Origin: Epiperipatus broadwayi
Lineage: Eukaryota > Onychophora > Udeonychophora > Euonychophora > Peripatidae
Length of the DNA stretch: 64,000 nt
Direction of reading: 5' to 3'
NCBI GenBank assembly: GCA_028023455.1
Contig: JAQFVV010006216.1
Span: forward strand, 2,204,445 to 2,268,444
Every line of letters begins with the position of its first letter. Position 1 is the first letter of the stretch. The notes beneath the pieces are model-generated. The model saw only the letters and a program-made list of their open reading frames with translations, was not told the origin of the DNA and ran no database searches. Positions 1-13,159 of this stretch are shown here, in pieces. A program made the position numbers and the translations under genes.

Positions 1-400
1 ATACTTATTTCATGGAGAACCAGCACTTATCAGTTGGCCCAGTTCATAATCTCCTAACACATATATGTAATCAGTGCTCAATTTATATTAAGATAGCAAT
101 TCCTCATACTTTAATGGACAGACTTCAATCTTCTCACCATTCCAACTATTCAACAATCCATTCAATTGAAAAATGATGATGGAATACTCTTTGGAAGAAT
201 GAAGCCTGTCCATTAACCTTTGAAGAATTTCTATTTTAATATAAGTCAAGCGGTGATTGTATATAGGTGTGGGAGATTATAATTTGATCCAACTGATAAA
301 TGCTGCTTTTGTGTGAAATACATATCTTGGGAATCATGTATCTTTTTTGCATATGTGTGGACATGTGCATAAGTTACTTGAAATGACATGGGGGATGAAT
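1..400. repeat. Foldback (inverted) repeat, family F1
   Basis: Positions about 1-178 are an imperfect reverse complement of about 168-345, so the DNA folds into two arms with almost no spacer; the left arm may continue off the window edge. Shared blocks include CTGTCCATTAA and ATATCTT-type segments. The arms also match a single-arm copy at 36642-36900, which shows a dispersed family rather than a local accident. No ORF lies in it. The class of the element is not known. Confidence 0.75.
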
Positions 401-689
401 AGACAAAATCCTGAATTCGTATCCCTCTAATTACATCATTTTTTTTTGTAAATGAGGATATGCATCTTGGAAAAAGATCTCCAAAAAAAGAATTATTTTT
501 AGATTGAGAAATAAAAGATAAATAAGCATTTTTTCCTAATCTAATGATTTTGTAGTCAAGTCACATAAGTTCTTATAAAAGCAATCATCCTGAGACTCTA
601 TCCTAATAAATTTCTTAAAACTTTAATCATATTTTTAAAACCAGCAACAATTCATTTCTTTTTTTATTTTATAACATATTTTGCGACCA

Positions 690-1760
690 AATGCATATAT
701 TTGTCAACAAAATCTAACCTACAGTCCTGTAAATATAAAATTATATTCTCAATATTGTCATCAAGGCAATTTTAATTAATACGAACAGCATAAAATAAAA
801 ATCTTTATTAAAATTACTAGAATCTCTGAAAGATACAAATTTAATTTTAATTGAAGCAACTAAAAAAAGAGTTAAAGTTATAATGGTCAGAGATCTCATA
901 CATAACCTCAAAATCAATAATAAAATTAGTATTGTCATAACTAATGGCAATAATTTCAATATAAGTTTCACCATAACTGTTAATATTAAAGAAAAGTTGG
1001 TTGCCTATTTAAATCTATAAACCTTAAATATTATTAAGAGACTTAATATCTAAATTATTAGCATAAATCAGGTTAACATTAACATCTTATAGAATAATGA
1101 TTCTATCAAATTTAGATGAAACATAATAATATATTGTAAGCTATCCAATAAATTTCAGAAATAGGAGAGGTGACAATAAAAACACCTATACCAGTGAGTA
1201 AACCATCAATAAGACAATCAATCTATAAGTAATCCAGAAAAGGTGATGAATCCATATGATTCATAGAAATAATATTGAAAAAGAATTTTTTTAATATAAA
1301 AAGCTATCCCTCAATAAGTTGATCTATCACACCTTACAATATTATAACAAGTTGAATATATATTATTATCGACAATATTATTATTAAGTTTAATTTTAGA
1401 TATACAAATATCAAATTTATCATTTTCAGTAACAATATATCTAAATAAATCGAAGATATTAATGAGTAAAACAGACACTTAAATGGGTCACTATTGTAGA
1501 GATAATTACCACATATTTGAATAATTGTTATTTAGAAGATGACTTACTTACTTAAGAATTTTCAAAATTGTAAAAATATTGCGACTGACATTCAAATTTT
1601 TGTCAATAATACAATCACTATTTCCAACACTAGTAAAATTAGTACCTAGTGTAATTAAATCATTATTCTGACCAGTGACTTGCATGAATTAAGTCATTTA
1701 AATGTCTTAGAAATGGATAAACCAACATTTTTAGCATAAAATTTTGCTTTAAAAATTAAG
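690..1760 (-). pseudogene. LINE (CR1/jockey-like) endonuclease relic
   Basis: Read on the minus strand, this stretch holds frame-shifted and stop-broken pieces of an AP-like endonuclease of a non-LTR retrotransposon. Near 1400-1310 the pieces read DICISKIKLNN and then YNIVRCDRSTY, followed by GIAFYIK after a stop. These resemble the usual 'ETWL...', 'R.DR...GGGVAIYI' blocks of LINE endonucleases. Near 880 a piece reads YEISDHYNF, the place of the conserved SDH motif. No reverse transcriptase follows downstream (below about 600) that I can recognise, so the element is truncated or too decayed. The clade is inferred only from the general look of the motifs. No function is expected. Confidence 0.5.
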
Positions 1761-2145
1761 TATTGACAATTAAAAAAAACAGAAATACATAAGAGATACA
1801 TAAATACTACTATTATTGTAAATTTTATAACATACAGTAAAAATTATTAATTTACTTTCCAAATGTCATTTAACATCAGATACAAAAATAAAATAACTTA
1901 GGTTTTAACAAAAACGTCTTTTAAACTTAGGCTAAGGAATAGAAGATTTAAGTCTATAACCTCACTATCCTTAATTAAATCATAGTCAAATATTGTTAAA
2001 TATACTATTGCTATATTGTTTACTATATTCTTATTGCAATTATCTATAAAATCATTCTCTGCCAAGCATCCTTGAAATAAGATTGTATTTTGAATTAGTA
2101 TACATGTAACCCTTCCATTGCATGATATCCTACAACACAGTTTTA

Positions 2146-2250
2146 TTCTAACGATCAGAAATTTGTGGAAACCCTCATATAACAAACATGGCACCTATAA
2201 TATGGTTTCACTCTAATACAATCAGAAATTTGCAGAAACCCTCATATAAT
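2146..2250. repeat. Short tandem duplication, about 64 bp apart
   Basis: A block containing ATCAGAAATTTG and AAACCCTCATATAA occurs at about 2153-2183 and again at about 2218-2248, with a few substitutions between the copies. A minus-strand ORF of 98 codons (1898-2194) overlaps it. I do not recognise that ORF, and it shows no domain. Confidence 0.6.
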
Positions 2251-2957
2251 AATGTACTTCTACTATTTATTGTATGCATTCAAATCTTATAAATCTGTAA
2301 GGAGAGAATGCAAATAAATCAATCTTCTTTAATATTATTGTACTTATTATGTCATCTCCTGGATATTGTTTCTATACAATTTTATTCCATAATCTTTCAT
2401 TACATCCACTTGCATAGTAAGGCCTTAGGCACAGTCAAGTCAATTCATTCATTCATTCATTCATTCACTTTATAAAAGTTATTTTCCAATGAACTGAACT
2501 ACCATGCTATTAAAATGCATTTTACAAGATATTAAAAAATATATTTTTGTACAATGTTTTAAAGTAATAAAAAACAAATCTACAAATTAGAATACAAAAA
2601 CATATTCAAATTAGATTTAAATAAAGTTGACACTCCTTTCTATTCATCTATTTTACATATGATAATCAATATTTGAATACCTATTTTAAATAAATTTAAT
2701 ATTTAAAAATATTTTATTTTGTATACATATAATGTAATATTGTTTAATCATACTAACATATAAATACACATCCACACATATCTAACCAATAGTTTATTGT
2801 CATATTTTTTGATGTTTAAACATTATTTTAAAGCTGTATGCAATAAATAAAATTTTAATAAATAAATTTATCAATACTTATTTAATTTTACTATTGCTAT
2901 CACATAAAACTACTTATTATAGTTCTAGTAATATATCCCCCAAAATAATATATATAT
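2251..2957. other. Gap: no gene seen; (ATTC)n microsatellite
   Basis: AT-rich DNA without a convincing coding frame on either strand. The only structure is a pure ATTC tetranucleotide run at 2443-2468. Confidence 0.7.
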
Positions 2958-3052
2958 ATATGATAACAGATGGCATTCTACCAAAAACACCGTCAAGCGT
3001 AGTTTTCTGTTTACATAAACGTCAGAGCGAGCATTCACTATCTCTAACCTTA

Positions 3053-3110
3053 ATTCCACTTTCAGATCATGATTTCAAGCTATTTGCTATCGTCAGTGAA
3101 AGACAGGAAT
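3053..3110 (-). ncRNA. Hammerhead-like fold, copy a (in R unit)
   Basis: Minus-strand reading: outer stem I ATTCC/GGAAT, internal loop TGT/T, inner stem I CTTTCA/TGAAAG, core CTGACGA, stem II AGC/GCT, GAAA, a very short stem III, and ATC before the predicted cleavage site. See copy b for detail. This is the copy in the inverted unit. Confidence 0.5.
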
Positions 3111-3471
3111 AAGAAACTAGATCTAAACACAAACTCTGAGCATTTATGAAACAGTTTCTATTCAGCTTGCAAGCATGAATCTTTTAGACACGTTAATGTC
3201 TTCAAACTCAGCATAGCAAGCCAGATAGCTACATGGGTCTGATCTCAGTTCAGCATCACCACATAGTAGAAGCCTCTGCAATATACATCATTGCAAGAAA
3301 GACCTCAAAGGTACATTTATGAAAAACAAAAAAACACAAGTTAAAAAACTTGCTAACACTTGTATTTATGCTGAGTTTGAAGACATTAACGTGTCTAAAA
3401 GATTCATGCTTGCAAGCTGAATAGAAACTGTTTCATAAATGCTCAGAGTTTGTGTTTAGATCTAGTTTCTT

Positions 3472-3529
3472 ATTCCTGTCTTTCACTGACGATAGCAAAT
3501 AGCTTGAAATCATGATCTGAAAGTGGAAT
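3472..3529 (+). ncRNA. Hammerhead-like fold, copy b
   Basis: Type I hammerhead layout read directly. Stem I outer ATTCC 3472-3476 pairs with GGAAT 3525-3529. After an internal loop, inner CTTTCA 3480-3485 pairs with TGAAAG 3518-3523. The core is CTGACGA 3486-3492 (CUGANGA consensus). Stem II is AGC/GCT around an AAATA loop. GAAA is at 3506-3509. Stem III is two or three pairs. The cleavage triplet ATC is 3515-3517. Weak point: the pair closing stem II next to the core is a T/T mismatch where G-C is usual, and stem III is minimal. Such tiny stems III are known in animal and retroelement hammerheads. Activity is an inference. Confidence 0.55.
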
Positions 3530-3879
3530 TAAGGTTAGAGATAGTGAATGCTCGCTCTGATGTTTATGTAAACAGAAAACTACGCTTGATGGTGTTTTTG
3601 GTAGAACACCATCTGTTATCATAAATACAAGCGTTAGCAAGTTTTTTAACTTGTGTTTTTTTGTTTTTCATAAATGTACCTTTGAGGTCTTTCTTGCAAT
3701 GATGTATATTGCAGAGGCTTCTACTAGGTGGTGATGCTGAACTGAGATCAGACCCATGTAGCTATCTGGCTTGCTAGGCTGAGTTTGAAGACATTAACGT
3801 GTCTAAAAGATTCACGCTTGCAAGCTGAATAGAAACTGTTTCATAAATGCTCAGAGTTTGTGTTTAGATCTAGCTTCTT

Positions 3880-3937
3880 ATTCCTGTCTTTCACTGATGA
3901 TAGCAAATAGCTTGAAATCATGGTCTGAAAGTGGAAT
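3880..3937 (+). ncRNA. Hammerhead-like fold, copy c
   Basis: Same fold as copy b, exactly one unit (408 bp) downstream on the same strand. The core here is CTGATGA and the triplet before the predicted cleavage site is GTC (ending at 3925), both consensus-compatible. The substitutions relative to copy b fall at the variable core position 7 and in stem III. Confidence 0.55.
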
Positions 3938-4081
3938 TAAGGTTAGAGATAGTGAATGCTCGCTCTGATGTTTATGTAAACAGAAAACTATGCTTGACGG
4001 TGTTTTTGGTAGAACGCCATCTGTTATCATAAATACAAGCGTTAGCAAGTTTTTTAACTTGTGTTTTTTTGTTTTTCATAT

Positions 4082-7079
4082 ATATATATATTGTAAGGAT
4101 CACTATAACTCTCATTCCTATCCTTACCATTAAATGCATTTGAACATAAATATATACATGGATGTGTGGATTTATAAAAGCTAATACATCTATTGAACAG
4201 TGTAAGTTGATGATATATAATGGTATGAATAAAATTATATTGTAGTATAATGAACTGGAAATGCTTGAAACAAAATCATAAATTTATTACTAAATTTCAT
4301 TTTATTAATATTTTAAAATAACCTTTGACAAAACGAACTTGTTCAAACAGTTGAGAAAGTTTTGTAAAGAAAAAAAAGCCCATTTTATAATGTAGTGTTG
4401 TAATGTGAAGGAGAGATGTAAACTTGATAGAACATATGCAGTAACCACAACAACAACAACTATTTTTTTTCTTTTCTAATGGCTGGAAAATTAAAAACAT
4501 GTATAGAAAAAGTTATACACAAGATTTTTTATTTATTTATTAATGACAGCAAATCAGATAATTTGTAAACTATATTTTGGTAAAAACGTTTCTTAACATT
4601 TTAAAGAAAGAATAATTGGACAAGCAAAGATGCATAAAACTGTAATTTGCTTAATTTAATATATACATGTAAAAAGAAAAAAGTAAAACTGAAATGGAGG
4701 AATATTACTATGCTTCCATTGGAATTGAACTTTTATATAAATGATGGAAATTAAAGAAATAAATAAATTATAATCTGTTGATTGAAGCATAATAAGCACC
4801 AAAATTTTTTATTTTCTTTATAAGTCTATTGAACTATTCATTATAAGACATATGAAAAGACATTTATTTATGTAATCAAGCATTTTGTAATCAAGCGTTT
4901 GATAATTCTAAAATTGTTGAAAATTTAGACTTAATAACGTTTATTATCATTAAAATTGACTTTAATCGTGTTTTGTTTATTATATAGCTATAACGTGCTC
5001 ACTGCTGATATAAAAAAAAATTATATATATACTAGTGTAAGAATGATGCAGGTGTGCTAAAAGTTGTTGTGCAAGGTCAAGGCAACTCAGATGGTTTTTG
5101 AAGAGGACGATGAACACGATCTATAGGTGTGAATTCCCACCATCACATATATATGTATACAATGGCTACCAAATATTATGTGAAGTTTTATATATCAATT
5201 GTGAAAGTTGCCAAATCAAGGATTGTCCAAACTACTTGGTCAGCTTGTGGGAGATGGATTAATCATTGAAGGCACTACTTCAAAAATGAAGCAAGTATAA
5301 GAGATGCTGAAAATTCCCAATTTACAATAAATTTTTCCATTTAAAAAAGATGCTCATGTTGATCAAGATGTTTACAAAATCATTTATAAATTATGTTGAT
5401 ATGTAACTGTTTGTTTGTTGTGGTTGACATGCTGATGTTATAAATTTTGTAAGGTTTTCTCTCCTTTATTATTTTTTTTATATACTTACATATTGGATTT
5501 TTGAGATGGAAGTACCAAAAGAATTTAAATGTATGCATTTCATGATGTAAAATGTATTTTTGAAATAAAAAAATATATAAATGGTTCTGTTAGAAGAAAA
5601 AGAAGGACTGGACTATGATGAAATGAGTATAAAGGGAGGTAAGACTTAACTCTTTGACACATTAAAGACATAACATTTAGTAACAAGTTTAATTATTAAT
5701 CAAACCCATATTAACCACTTATTAACAAGTTGCATACTAACCATTACTTATAAGTACATATAATTAATTTAATCAACTGATGGCAATTCCAGTTCTCATA
5801 ACTCATAGTAGTCATAAATGAACCCATTAATTCAACTATAATATACAAAATAATTATTTGTATATTAATATGATGATATCATATTTACTTTTTTTTTAAA
5901 GAAAAGATAAAAACAGTGTCATTTATTTAGATAGTATTAATGATTGTAAATTATTTCTTTTTATATGATGGCATGAATGGTAGATGCCGATGTATACCAA
6001 GAATGATACATAGTTGATATTATTTTATGTATTTTTTTTTTTTGAATGAGATTATGTGGAAGTGGTAGGAATCATATTTATGGTGTTTTAAAGTGTGTAT
6101 TTATATATTTAAACGTGTTATATTAAGTTAAAATAAATTTGTTAATTTAAATTGATATTACATCAAGGGTTGTATGTAATTTGTTGACAATACATCAGTA
6201 AATTTACGTATCTCTTGATATGGAAATATACATGTAATAAATACTTAATAAGTGTACTATATGAACCATAATGTCAAATCATTGCCCACATTAGCTAGAT
6301 GTATACTTATAAATTATATCTGAACAGAGTAACTACTCAGATTATGATTGGGTTTGAATCCTGGGAATCTAATGGATTGACATGAAAATTGGGTGGATCC
6401 TGTATGTATTACCAAATGAATGCAGGATGAATGGTAGTAAAAATCTATTTTGGCTGTAGTTGCTGGATCTTTCCAATTTTCCATGGACGACCGAATTTTT
6501 GTTTCAGTATATACCGTGGAATGAATTTAGGTAGATGGTTGAAGTTGGGTCATCAGTCCGTTACAATATATATATATATTGTGCCCTTTTCTTTAGGTCA
6601 GAATTAATTCATCATAGCAATTTACTAAAAAAATTTAAATTTAGGATATGTTCTCTTTGTACAATGATTATATTATATTGATAATCTTTTAAAAATTCAA
6701 TTAAAGCAAGATAAAAAAATATTTAACGCCTAAAATTGTGCTAAATAACATTAAAACAGTTAAATAAAGCTAAACATATTGATTGCATATGGTTGGAAAA
6801 GCTGGCCATAATAAATAATGCAGCAATAAATGTTTAAAATATGTTTTAAAAATTGAATTTTTATAGCTAAAACTTGTAATTAAATAAATACTATATTTTA
6901 AAATATAAATTATATCTAATAATTATATGTTTTAAAAGTAAGCTTTGTGGTAGGAAAATTTATAATTAATTCTATGTTTTCAAAATTATTATTCCAAATT
7001 TTATTATTATATTATTTATTTAATATAATAATTGTTGCAATTAACATTTTATATTATCCAGACAGAAGTTTGATACAGT
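4082..7079. other. Gap: no gene seen
   Basis: Three kilobases of AT-rich DNA with no coding frame or element I can name. Locally GC-richer stretches lie at about 5040-5340 and 6290-6570. Each has a weak match to a tRNA-type B box (GTGTGAATTCCC near 5131; GGGTTTGAATCC near 6350), but I could not build a tRNA or a SINE from them. A short direct repeat of TGTAATCAAGC occurs at about 4875-4900. Near 6565-6581 there is a (TA)n run. Confidence 0.6.
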
Positions 7080-7111
7080 CTGTCTCAGTTGTGAGCTGTC
7101 TCAGTTGTGAG
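7080..7111 (+). repeat. Perfect 16-bp tandem repeat
   Basis: CTGTCTCAGTTGTGAG occurs twice without mismatch at 7080-7095 and 7096-7111, followed by a TGACGT box at about 7117. It lies about 480 bp upstream of the promoter-like stretch at 7502-7603. Confidence 0.85.
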
Positions 7112-7501
7112 TCATGTGACGTATACAGTCATGCACACATGCTTGCTAGTGTTTGTGTTAATAAAGTTTTCAAAAAAAATATTTAAAAAAATTACACTAT
7201 AAAATTGGATATATTTATTTATCTATCACAAAAGCAAATAGTAAATCAGTCATTATAAAATGTTTAAATAGTTTTATAAAATGGATGTAGTTAATAAAAA
7301 CTAAATATTTTATTTTTAAAAAAATAGATGAATTAAAAATAAAGGGTGGAATAAATTGATGAATATCGTTTTGTAAAAGTTATTTTAAAATGTTTAATCA
7401 TTTTTAATAAAGATTTAAAATTAATATTTTAAGTAATATTTTTTTAAATAAAAACAAGTCATATTTTATTTTTAAATTTAATTGTGTGATACTGAAGTAA
7501 T

Positions 7502-7603
7502 ATGCAAATTAAGTAACAGGTGAAAAGTGTAATCCACCAATAAAACAATGTATTTTTTGGGTATAAATACTGGTGCACAGCTAGTTCAGTAGTGTGTGTA
7601 AGT
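7502..7603 (+). promoter_or_regulatory. RNA polymerase II promoter-like stretch
   Basis: Four canonical elements occur in the right order and spacing: octamer ATGCAAAT 7502-7509, CCAAT 7537-7541, TATAAATA 7562-7569, and an initiator TTCAGT with a predicted start A at 7588, 26 bp after the first T of the TATA box. A perfect splice donor GTAAGT lies at 7598-7603, which would make a first exon of about ten bases. Host promoter or LTR-type promoter both fit. The downstream transcript is unknown. Confidence 0.5.
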
Positions 7604-7842
7604 AGTAGGATAAATTTTCTAAAACTTCATGCTTTTTAAAATTTTTGTTTTATTAGTAAATTCAGTGTTTTAATAGCTCTCTTATAATTATTTTGCAACT
7701 GATACGGATACCAATTTTAAGTATTTAAAGAGAGCGTATTATAAATAAATTATAATAAGTTTTATCTAAAGGATGCATTGCTGAATGCTAAATCCCCTTA
7801 CCAGAATTTTTGTCGAAGCTTAATTCAATTTCACATTAAGAT

Positions 7843-8120
7843 ATGGAAATACCAATGAGTAATACTTACCTATTTAAAAGGATTTTAAAAGTAAAATTTA
7901 TAATTATTACTACAGTATTGATAGTTTTATCAAGGAGAACTTTTTTATTAAGTAAGGATGTATATTGGACATTATGCAGAGAGCTTAACAGGAAAGCTAC
8001 TCGGAAATTAAAATTAATAATGCATTTTCTAGTAGTGAGATAGTCGTATCAAAAACTGATAAAAAATATGACAAAGCTCTTAATAATTTTTATGAGGAAA
8101 GTAAAGGTATGGAGGTAACA
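7843..8120 (+). other. Unresolved open frames below the promoter-like stretch
   Basis: A 66-codon ORF (7843-8043) is rich in hydrophobic residues near residues 17-29 and then basic. In a second frame, about 7987-8145, the reading is open and reads as ordinary hydrophilic protein (for example SSSEIVVSKTDKKYDKAL), with a possible donor GTAACA near 8117. A further open stretch at about 8405-8500 begins MRKKKYPDIRSQ. I recognise none of these. They could be decayed exons or element remnants, and the frame change between the first two argues against an intact gene. Confidence 0.2.
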
Positions 8121-8546
8121 TGCTTTATCTTTTTGAATAAAACATTATGAATATTTTTAAGCAAACTGTCATAAATAATAACTAAATGAAAATTATTTAA
8201 AGCGTACGAAATAAATCTATAATTTTATAAGATTATACGCATTACAATAATGTGTTGAAAGGAACCAATAATGGAAATTATGATGAAAATAATTATACTT
8301 GGATAAAGAAATAATAATTATCCTGTCAAATAACACCCTATAAACAATGGAACTATTAACAATAAGTATTATTAAATTGTGAAAAGATATATTTTTTTTT
8401 AAAAATGCGCAAAAAGAAATATCCAGATATCCGAAGTCAAGTCGCTGCATCTAATGCATTACCAAGCCGATATAAAATTCCACAAGGAAGTAAACTTCGA
8501 AGTGTTATATTTTATATTATAGCCTATTTATTATTTTAATAATCAT

Positions 8547-9607
8547 TGTTCTGGATAATTAAATTGAGAGACTGCAAACCTCTCGCGCTCATCATTATCT
8601 AACAGCCAATCCGATCATAAATACAAGACAGAGAATTTAACAAGAATAGAGCAGTCCACCCTATTCTTTACTTGTCTTTCTATATATACAAGCCAGTCTA
8701 AAGTACTTAGATCTGAAAGCATGAATATTAAATATCTTCACACTTAACTCACTGAGTTTAAATTACAAACATGCAGCGTGAAATCCTATGATTTACTACG
8801 CAGTAGTTTTTAAAAGTTATAACATGCAGTAATGTATGTAAATATTTATTTATTTTTTTATAAAGCACAAACAGTATTGAAATTAAATTGAGAGACTGTA
8901 AACCTCTCACACTCATCACTATCTAACTGCAAATCAGATCGTAAATACAAGACTGAGAATTTAACATCTAAAAACTACTGCATAGTAAATCGTAGAATTT
9001 CACACTATATGTTTGTAATTTAAACTCAGTGAGTTAAGTATGAAGATATTTAATATTCACGCTTTCGGATCTAAGTACTTTAGACTGGCTTGGATATATA
9101 GAAAAACAAGTAAAGAATATGGTGGACCACCCTATTCTTGTTAAATTCTCTGTCTTGTATTTACGATCTGATTGACTATTAGATAGTGATGAGCGTGAAA
9201 GGTTTGCAGTCTCTCAATTTAATTTCAATACTGTTTGCGCTGTATAAAAAAAGTATATATATTATTTACATACATTACTGCATGTTATAACATCTAAAAA
9301 CTACTGCATAGTAAATCGTAGGATTTCACGCTGTATGTTTGTAATTTAAACTCAGTGAGTTAAGTGTGAAGATATTTAATATTCATGCTTTCAGATCTAG
9401 GTACTTTAGACTGGCTTGGATATATAGAAAGACAAGTAAAGAATAGGGTGGACCACCCTATTCTTGTTAAATTCTCTGACTTGTATTTACAATCTGATTG
9501 ACTGTTAGATAGTGATGAGCGCGAGAGGTTTGCAGTCTCTCAATTTAATTTCAATACTGTTTGCATTTTATAAAAAATAAATATTATTTACATATGTTCT
9601 GGATAAT
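8547..9607. repeat. Composite palindrome, family F3, with 13-bp target duplication
   Basis: The element 8560-9594 is bounded by TGTTCTGGATAAT at 8547-8559 and again at 9595-9607, a perfect 13-bp target-site duplication. Inside, R (8560-8880) and a shorter second R piece (8881-8963) are followed by two S copies (8964 to about 9245, and about 9289-9594), about 326 bp apart and inverted relative to R. S2 holds a near-perfect hairpin GAATAGGGTGG/CCACCCTATTC at about 9442-9466. No coding capacity. Sequence is unrelated to F2 as far as I can see, yet it has the same tandem-plus-inverted topology. The long TSD suggests insertion by a retrotransposition-type mechanism. Confidence 0.85.
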
Positions 9608-12600
9608 AGAAACTATGAATTATTATTTTATAAACTTTTCCAGAACAGATCAATGATTATTTTTGTTAATTTTTTAGATTTTTAGATGTCACCTTATTAT
9701 TTTTGCCATTTATTTTAAAACTTCATTCTTGTTGGAAGGATTCTATGCATGCATCAGTCAGTCATTTATTAAGTCATTCACAGGGCAAAAAAATTCTAGT
9801 TTCATCGTCAAGCATGAGAACAAAAAAAACCTAGCAACAAAGGTTGGGAATTACAATTGCTCTTCAAGAGAAATTTAAAAAAAAAAAAAAAAAAACTCAA
9901 GAAAAAATCAAAACATTTTATTTTATTGTGTAAAGGACAATCCAGCATAGAAGTATACGTAATTATGCCTTGATTATTTTTTTATTAACCTTAATTTTGA
10001 TTATCATATTATTTAATTGGTAGAATAGGTACATAAATATTAATTTATTCACTAATAATATTATAGTCTTATAATAAATATTTTGATAATTTTAAATCAG
10101 TTCATATTATTAAGTGTGGTGGTATGAATGTATTATACTATGCAATGTTTATTTTGATTTGTGGACAAGAATAAATCAGAAGTGATTGACAAGTTGATAT
10201 CACTTAGGTAATAGTTGTAGATATTGACATGTTATGATGTATTTTTCTTTTGCAGATTATTAATGAATTATATAATGTTGAAGGATGAATGTTTGGTTTT
10301 ATGTGAATTAGTTTATACACACATTAACCTTATAAGATTAGAATTCATTTATTCTAAGAATATGCAAACTTTGATTTCATATTACTAGTATAATATAACA
10401 TGATGATGAATAATTATATGATTCTTTCAAAAAGGACTTTAATATTTTTTGGATATTTAAAGTATAAATAATAATAATTTTGTATTTTGTTCAAGGATAT
10501 GGATAGAAAAGTAAAGTAACCTTTTTCTTGTTGATTGGTTGAGATTGTTATAATTACAACTGAATTTTATTTGTTGTTTTGACTATGTTAGTTAGTATTA
10601 TTGTCGGTGTGGATTTGATAAAATCTATAGGAAAATTTTATAAGATAGTGACTTGGTAGTAATTTTAAAAACATGAAACCAATGAGATGTTATTAATAAA
10701 GGATTTATTATGGGAACAGGAATAAAATTGCATAATATTATTAAGTATACAGGTACAGTTAACAAAGCCCTGTAGCTGGTATATTTTAGTTGTGGGCAGT
10801 GTTTATTTCATATTGATATTCTAGAAAGCTGAAGTAATAGCTTTGACATCATTGTTGGTAGTTGAGGTCATTAGACAAAATAAGTCATGCCTCTATTTTA
10901 TTGATACACTGTGCCATGATGTCTATCTAATATGTACTATTGAGTGAGATTCTAGTTTCTTCCCTATGCCTACACATCTATTCACTATTACGATTTTTGC
11001 AAAGCATTACACTGCATAGTATCGTATTTTAAAAGGAAATGATAAATAATTTTAGAATTTGAGGACTGTTATTTAATGTATAAGATAGGTTTGTTTACTT
11101 ATGAGGATAAATAGAGTTAATGCAAAATGGAATTAAAAAGTCAAGTGAAATTAAATGATAAAGAAACATAGAATATGTTCTACATTTGTTTTTTGTTTTT
11201 TGAAAACAAAATAAATATCATAAATGAATGTAAATGAAGTGAAGTTGCTCTGGAATTTTAAATAACTTCAAAAATTTTAAAATAATATAAGTATTGCATA
11301 TTTTTCAAAATGTATAATGTAGTAAAACAAAACATTACAAGATAAGCATAGGTATATTTTGTAGTTATTTTAATAATTAAGAAGTACATCAATAATTGCA
11401 ACTATTCCATATAAAAATAATATTAAGCAAGAGATATTAAGTATAATAATATGATTAGCAATGATGTCCACATATTTTTTTAATAAACCAACATTGAATA
11501 TTTTATGTTTAATAATAGTAACATTGCAAAATAAAAAATTATTTAGTGATAAGATACAGATTTGAAATGTTATATTTTGGTATTTTCCACTTTATGCTTC
11601 AATGTATGCTTAAAGGAAACCTATTATAATGATTTTTAGTAAGAGATAATATTTAGAATTAATGTAAAGTAATTGCATCTTTATTATAAAATTTGATAAA
11701 TATGGAAATAGAGAATTGTATTATTTTAAAGTCGGAGTGAAGACTTTTAAATTTATGTTTTATCTTATTAGTTTACGATGAGTAATAGATGTATAATGGT
11801 GCAAGACTTACTGTACAAATTGTAAATATATTATTGTTTATTTTATTTGTTGTAATAAAATTTTGTTAAACTTGTTGTCAAAATTTGTGTGTTACAATTG
11901 TTTTCTCTCCCACATCACACAACATGTTGAAACACAGAGGGTTTGAACCAAGATGTAGCATTTGCTCAGAAATAAATAAAGTATTATTTAAGAATTATAA
12001 TATTGTCTTAAGATTATTTTTTAAAAAATTACATTTTACATTATCTTTATGGTCATAAGTTAATTATTATAATAGTACATCGAATTATAATGCTATCCAT
12101 TGCTACACATATATTTTTCAGATTATAAGATGCCACCACATTTTTATTGCAAAATCATATGAAAGATAAAAGATTATGTTATAGTATTTTATTATTATTA
12201 TTATAGCGAATAAGAATTATAGTGGAGAAAAAGATATGTAAGATTAAATCATACAATGAAGAATATTATTATTATTTATTATATTTGTTAGTAGTTGGGT
12301 GTGGTTGAGTATGATATTAAATCCCTTATCATGCTTTACTACAGTAATTTTGATTAACTTAAAGTAGTTTTATGAACCTGAGATTTTATTTAGCTAAATT
12401 ATTTTAAATAAAAGGATTAAGATTTATTTATTAGTGTAATCTTAATGATTAGTCATTATTGAAGTTGTAAGAATGCTATAAATTTATTATTTGAGATAGT
12501 AATAGGGGGGATAGTGTTCTTATGCCATTGAGGTAGTATCCTGTGGAATATTGGCTCAATGTATTCTTTCTTGCCACTTGTATCTCAATTCCAAGTCTCA

Positions 12601-12808
12601 TGATTTAATAAATATTTATTTATTTATTTTATAAACTGGACCACATTATTATTTTATTAATTTGAGCTAGTAGAATATTTAATATTAATGTCGAGTAATT
12701 TTATTTGTCAATTATATGCATTTAGCCGAGCATAATCATTAACTGAGCTAGACCCATTTTATTTTAATATTATATTTCCCGGAAATTAGGGTGCAATCGA
12801 TAGGTTAA
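9608..12808. other. Gap: no gene seen
   Basis: AT-rich DNA with no recognisable coding region, RNA gene or element on either strand. A homopolymer A run lies at about 9880-9894. A GC-richer patch at 11885-11950 (hexamers CTCCCACATC, CACAGAGGG) shows no assignable structure. Confidence 0.6.
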
Positions 12809-12829
12809 TATATATATATATATATATTG
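12809..12829. repeat. (TA)n microsatellite
   Basis: Uninterrupted TA dinucleotides, just upstream of the Tigger relic. Confidence 0.9.
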
Positions 12830-13159
12830 TTATTGTACTGTCCTTAGACAAAGAATAGTCCATATCACAAAGATTTTCTTACAAAATAAATATAATAAAT
12901 TTTTAAAGTTGAAATCAAGCTAATGATTTTTTTTTTGTAGATAACTTTATCATATTTAAACTCGGATCCCACTACTGTATTATGTAATTGAAAATCTAAA
13001 TTAAACGCTATAGGCACACAATACGTACATATACATGCATAAAAAATAAAATACAATTGAGGAAATACCTGACTTTTATTATCACATCATTGGATACATA
13101 CAATTCAAATACCCTAATTTTATTTATCAAGACTTAGAAGTGTTGCTGATATAGGACCT

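Larger units (their letters stand above)
2958..4081. repeat. Composite tandem/inverted repeat, family F2 (R-S-S)
   Basis: The segment 2958-3368 is the reverse complement (R) of about 3619-4028. The middle 3369-3618 is another partial copy in the right-hand orientation (S). On the plus strand two S copies are thus tandem, about 408 bp apart, preceded by one inverted copy. Both outer edges run into (TA)n: 2950-2960 on the left and from 4079 on the right. Each copy holds a conserved hairpin with arms AAGTT/AACTT and a hammerhead-like fold, annotated separately. No copy codes for a protein; the ORFs here are shadows. The same family lies at 62498-63699. Confidence 0.9.
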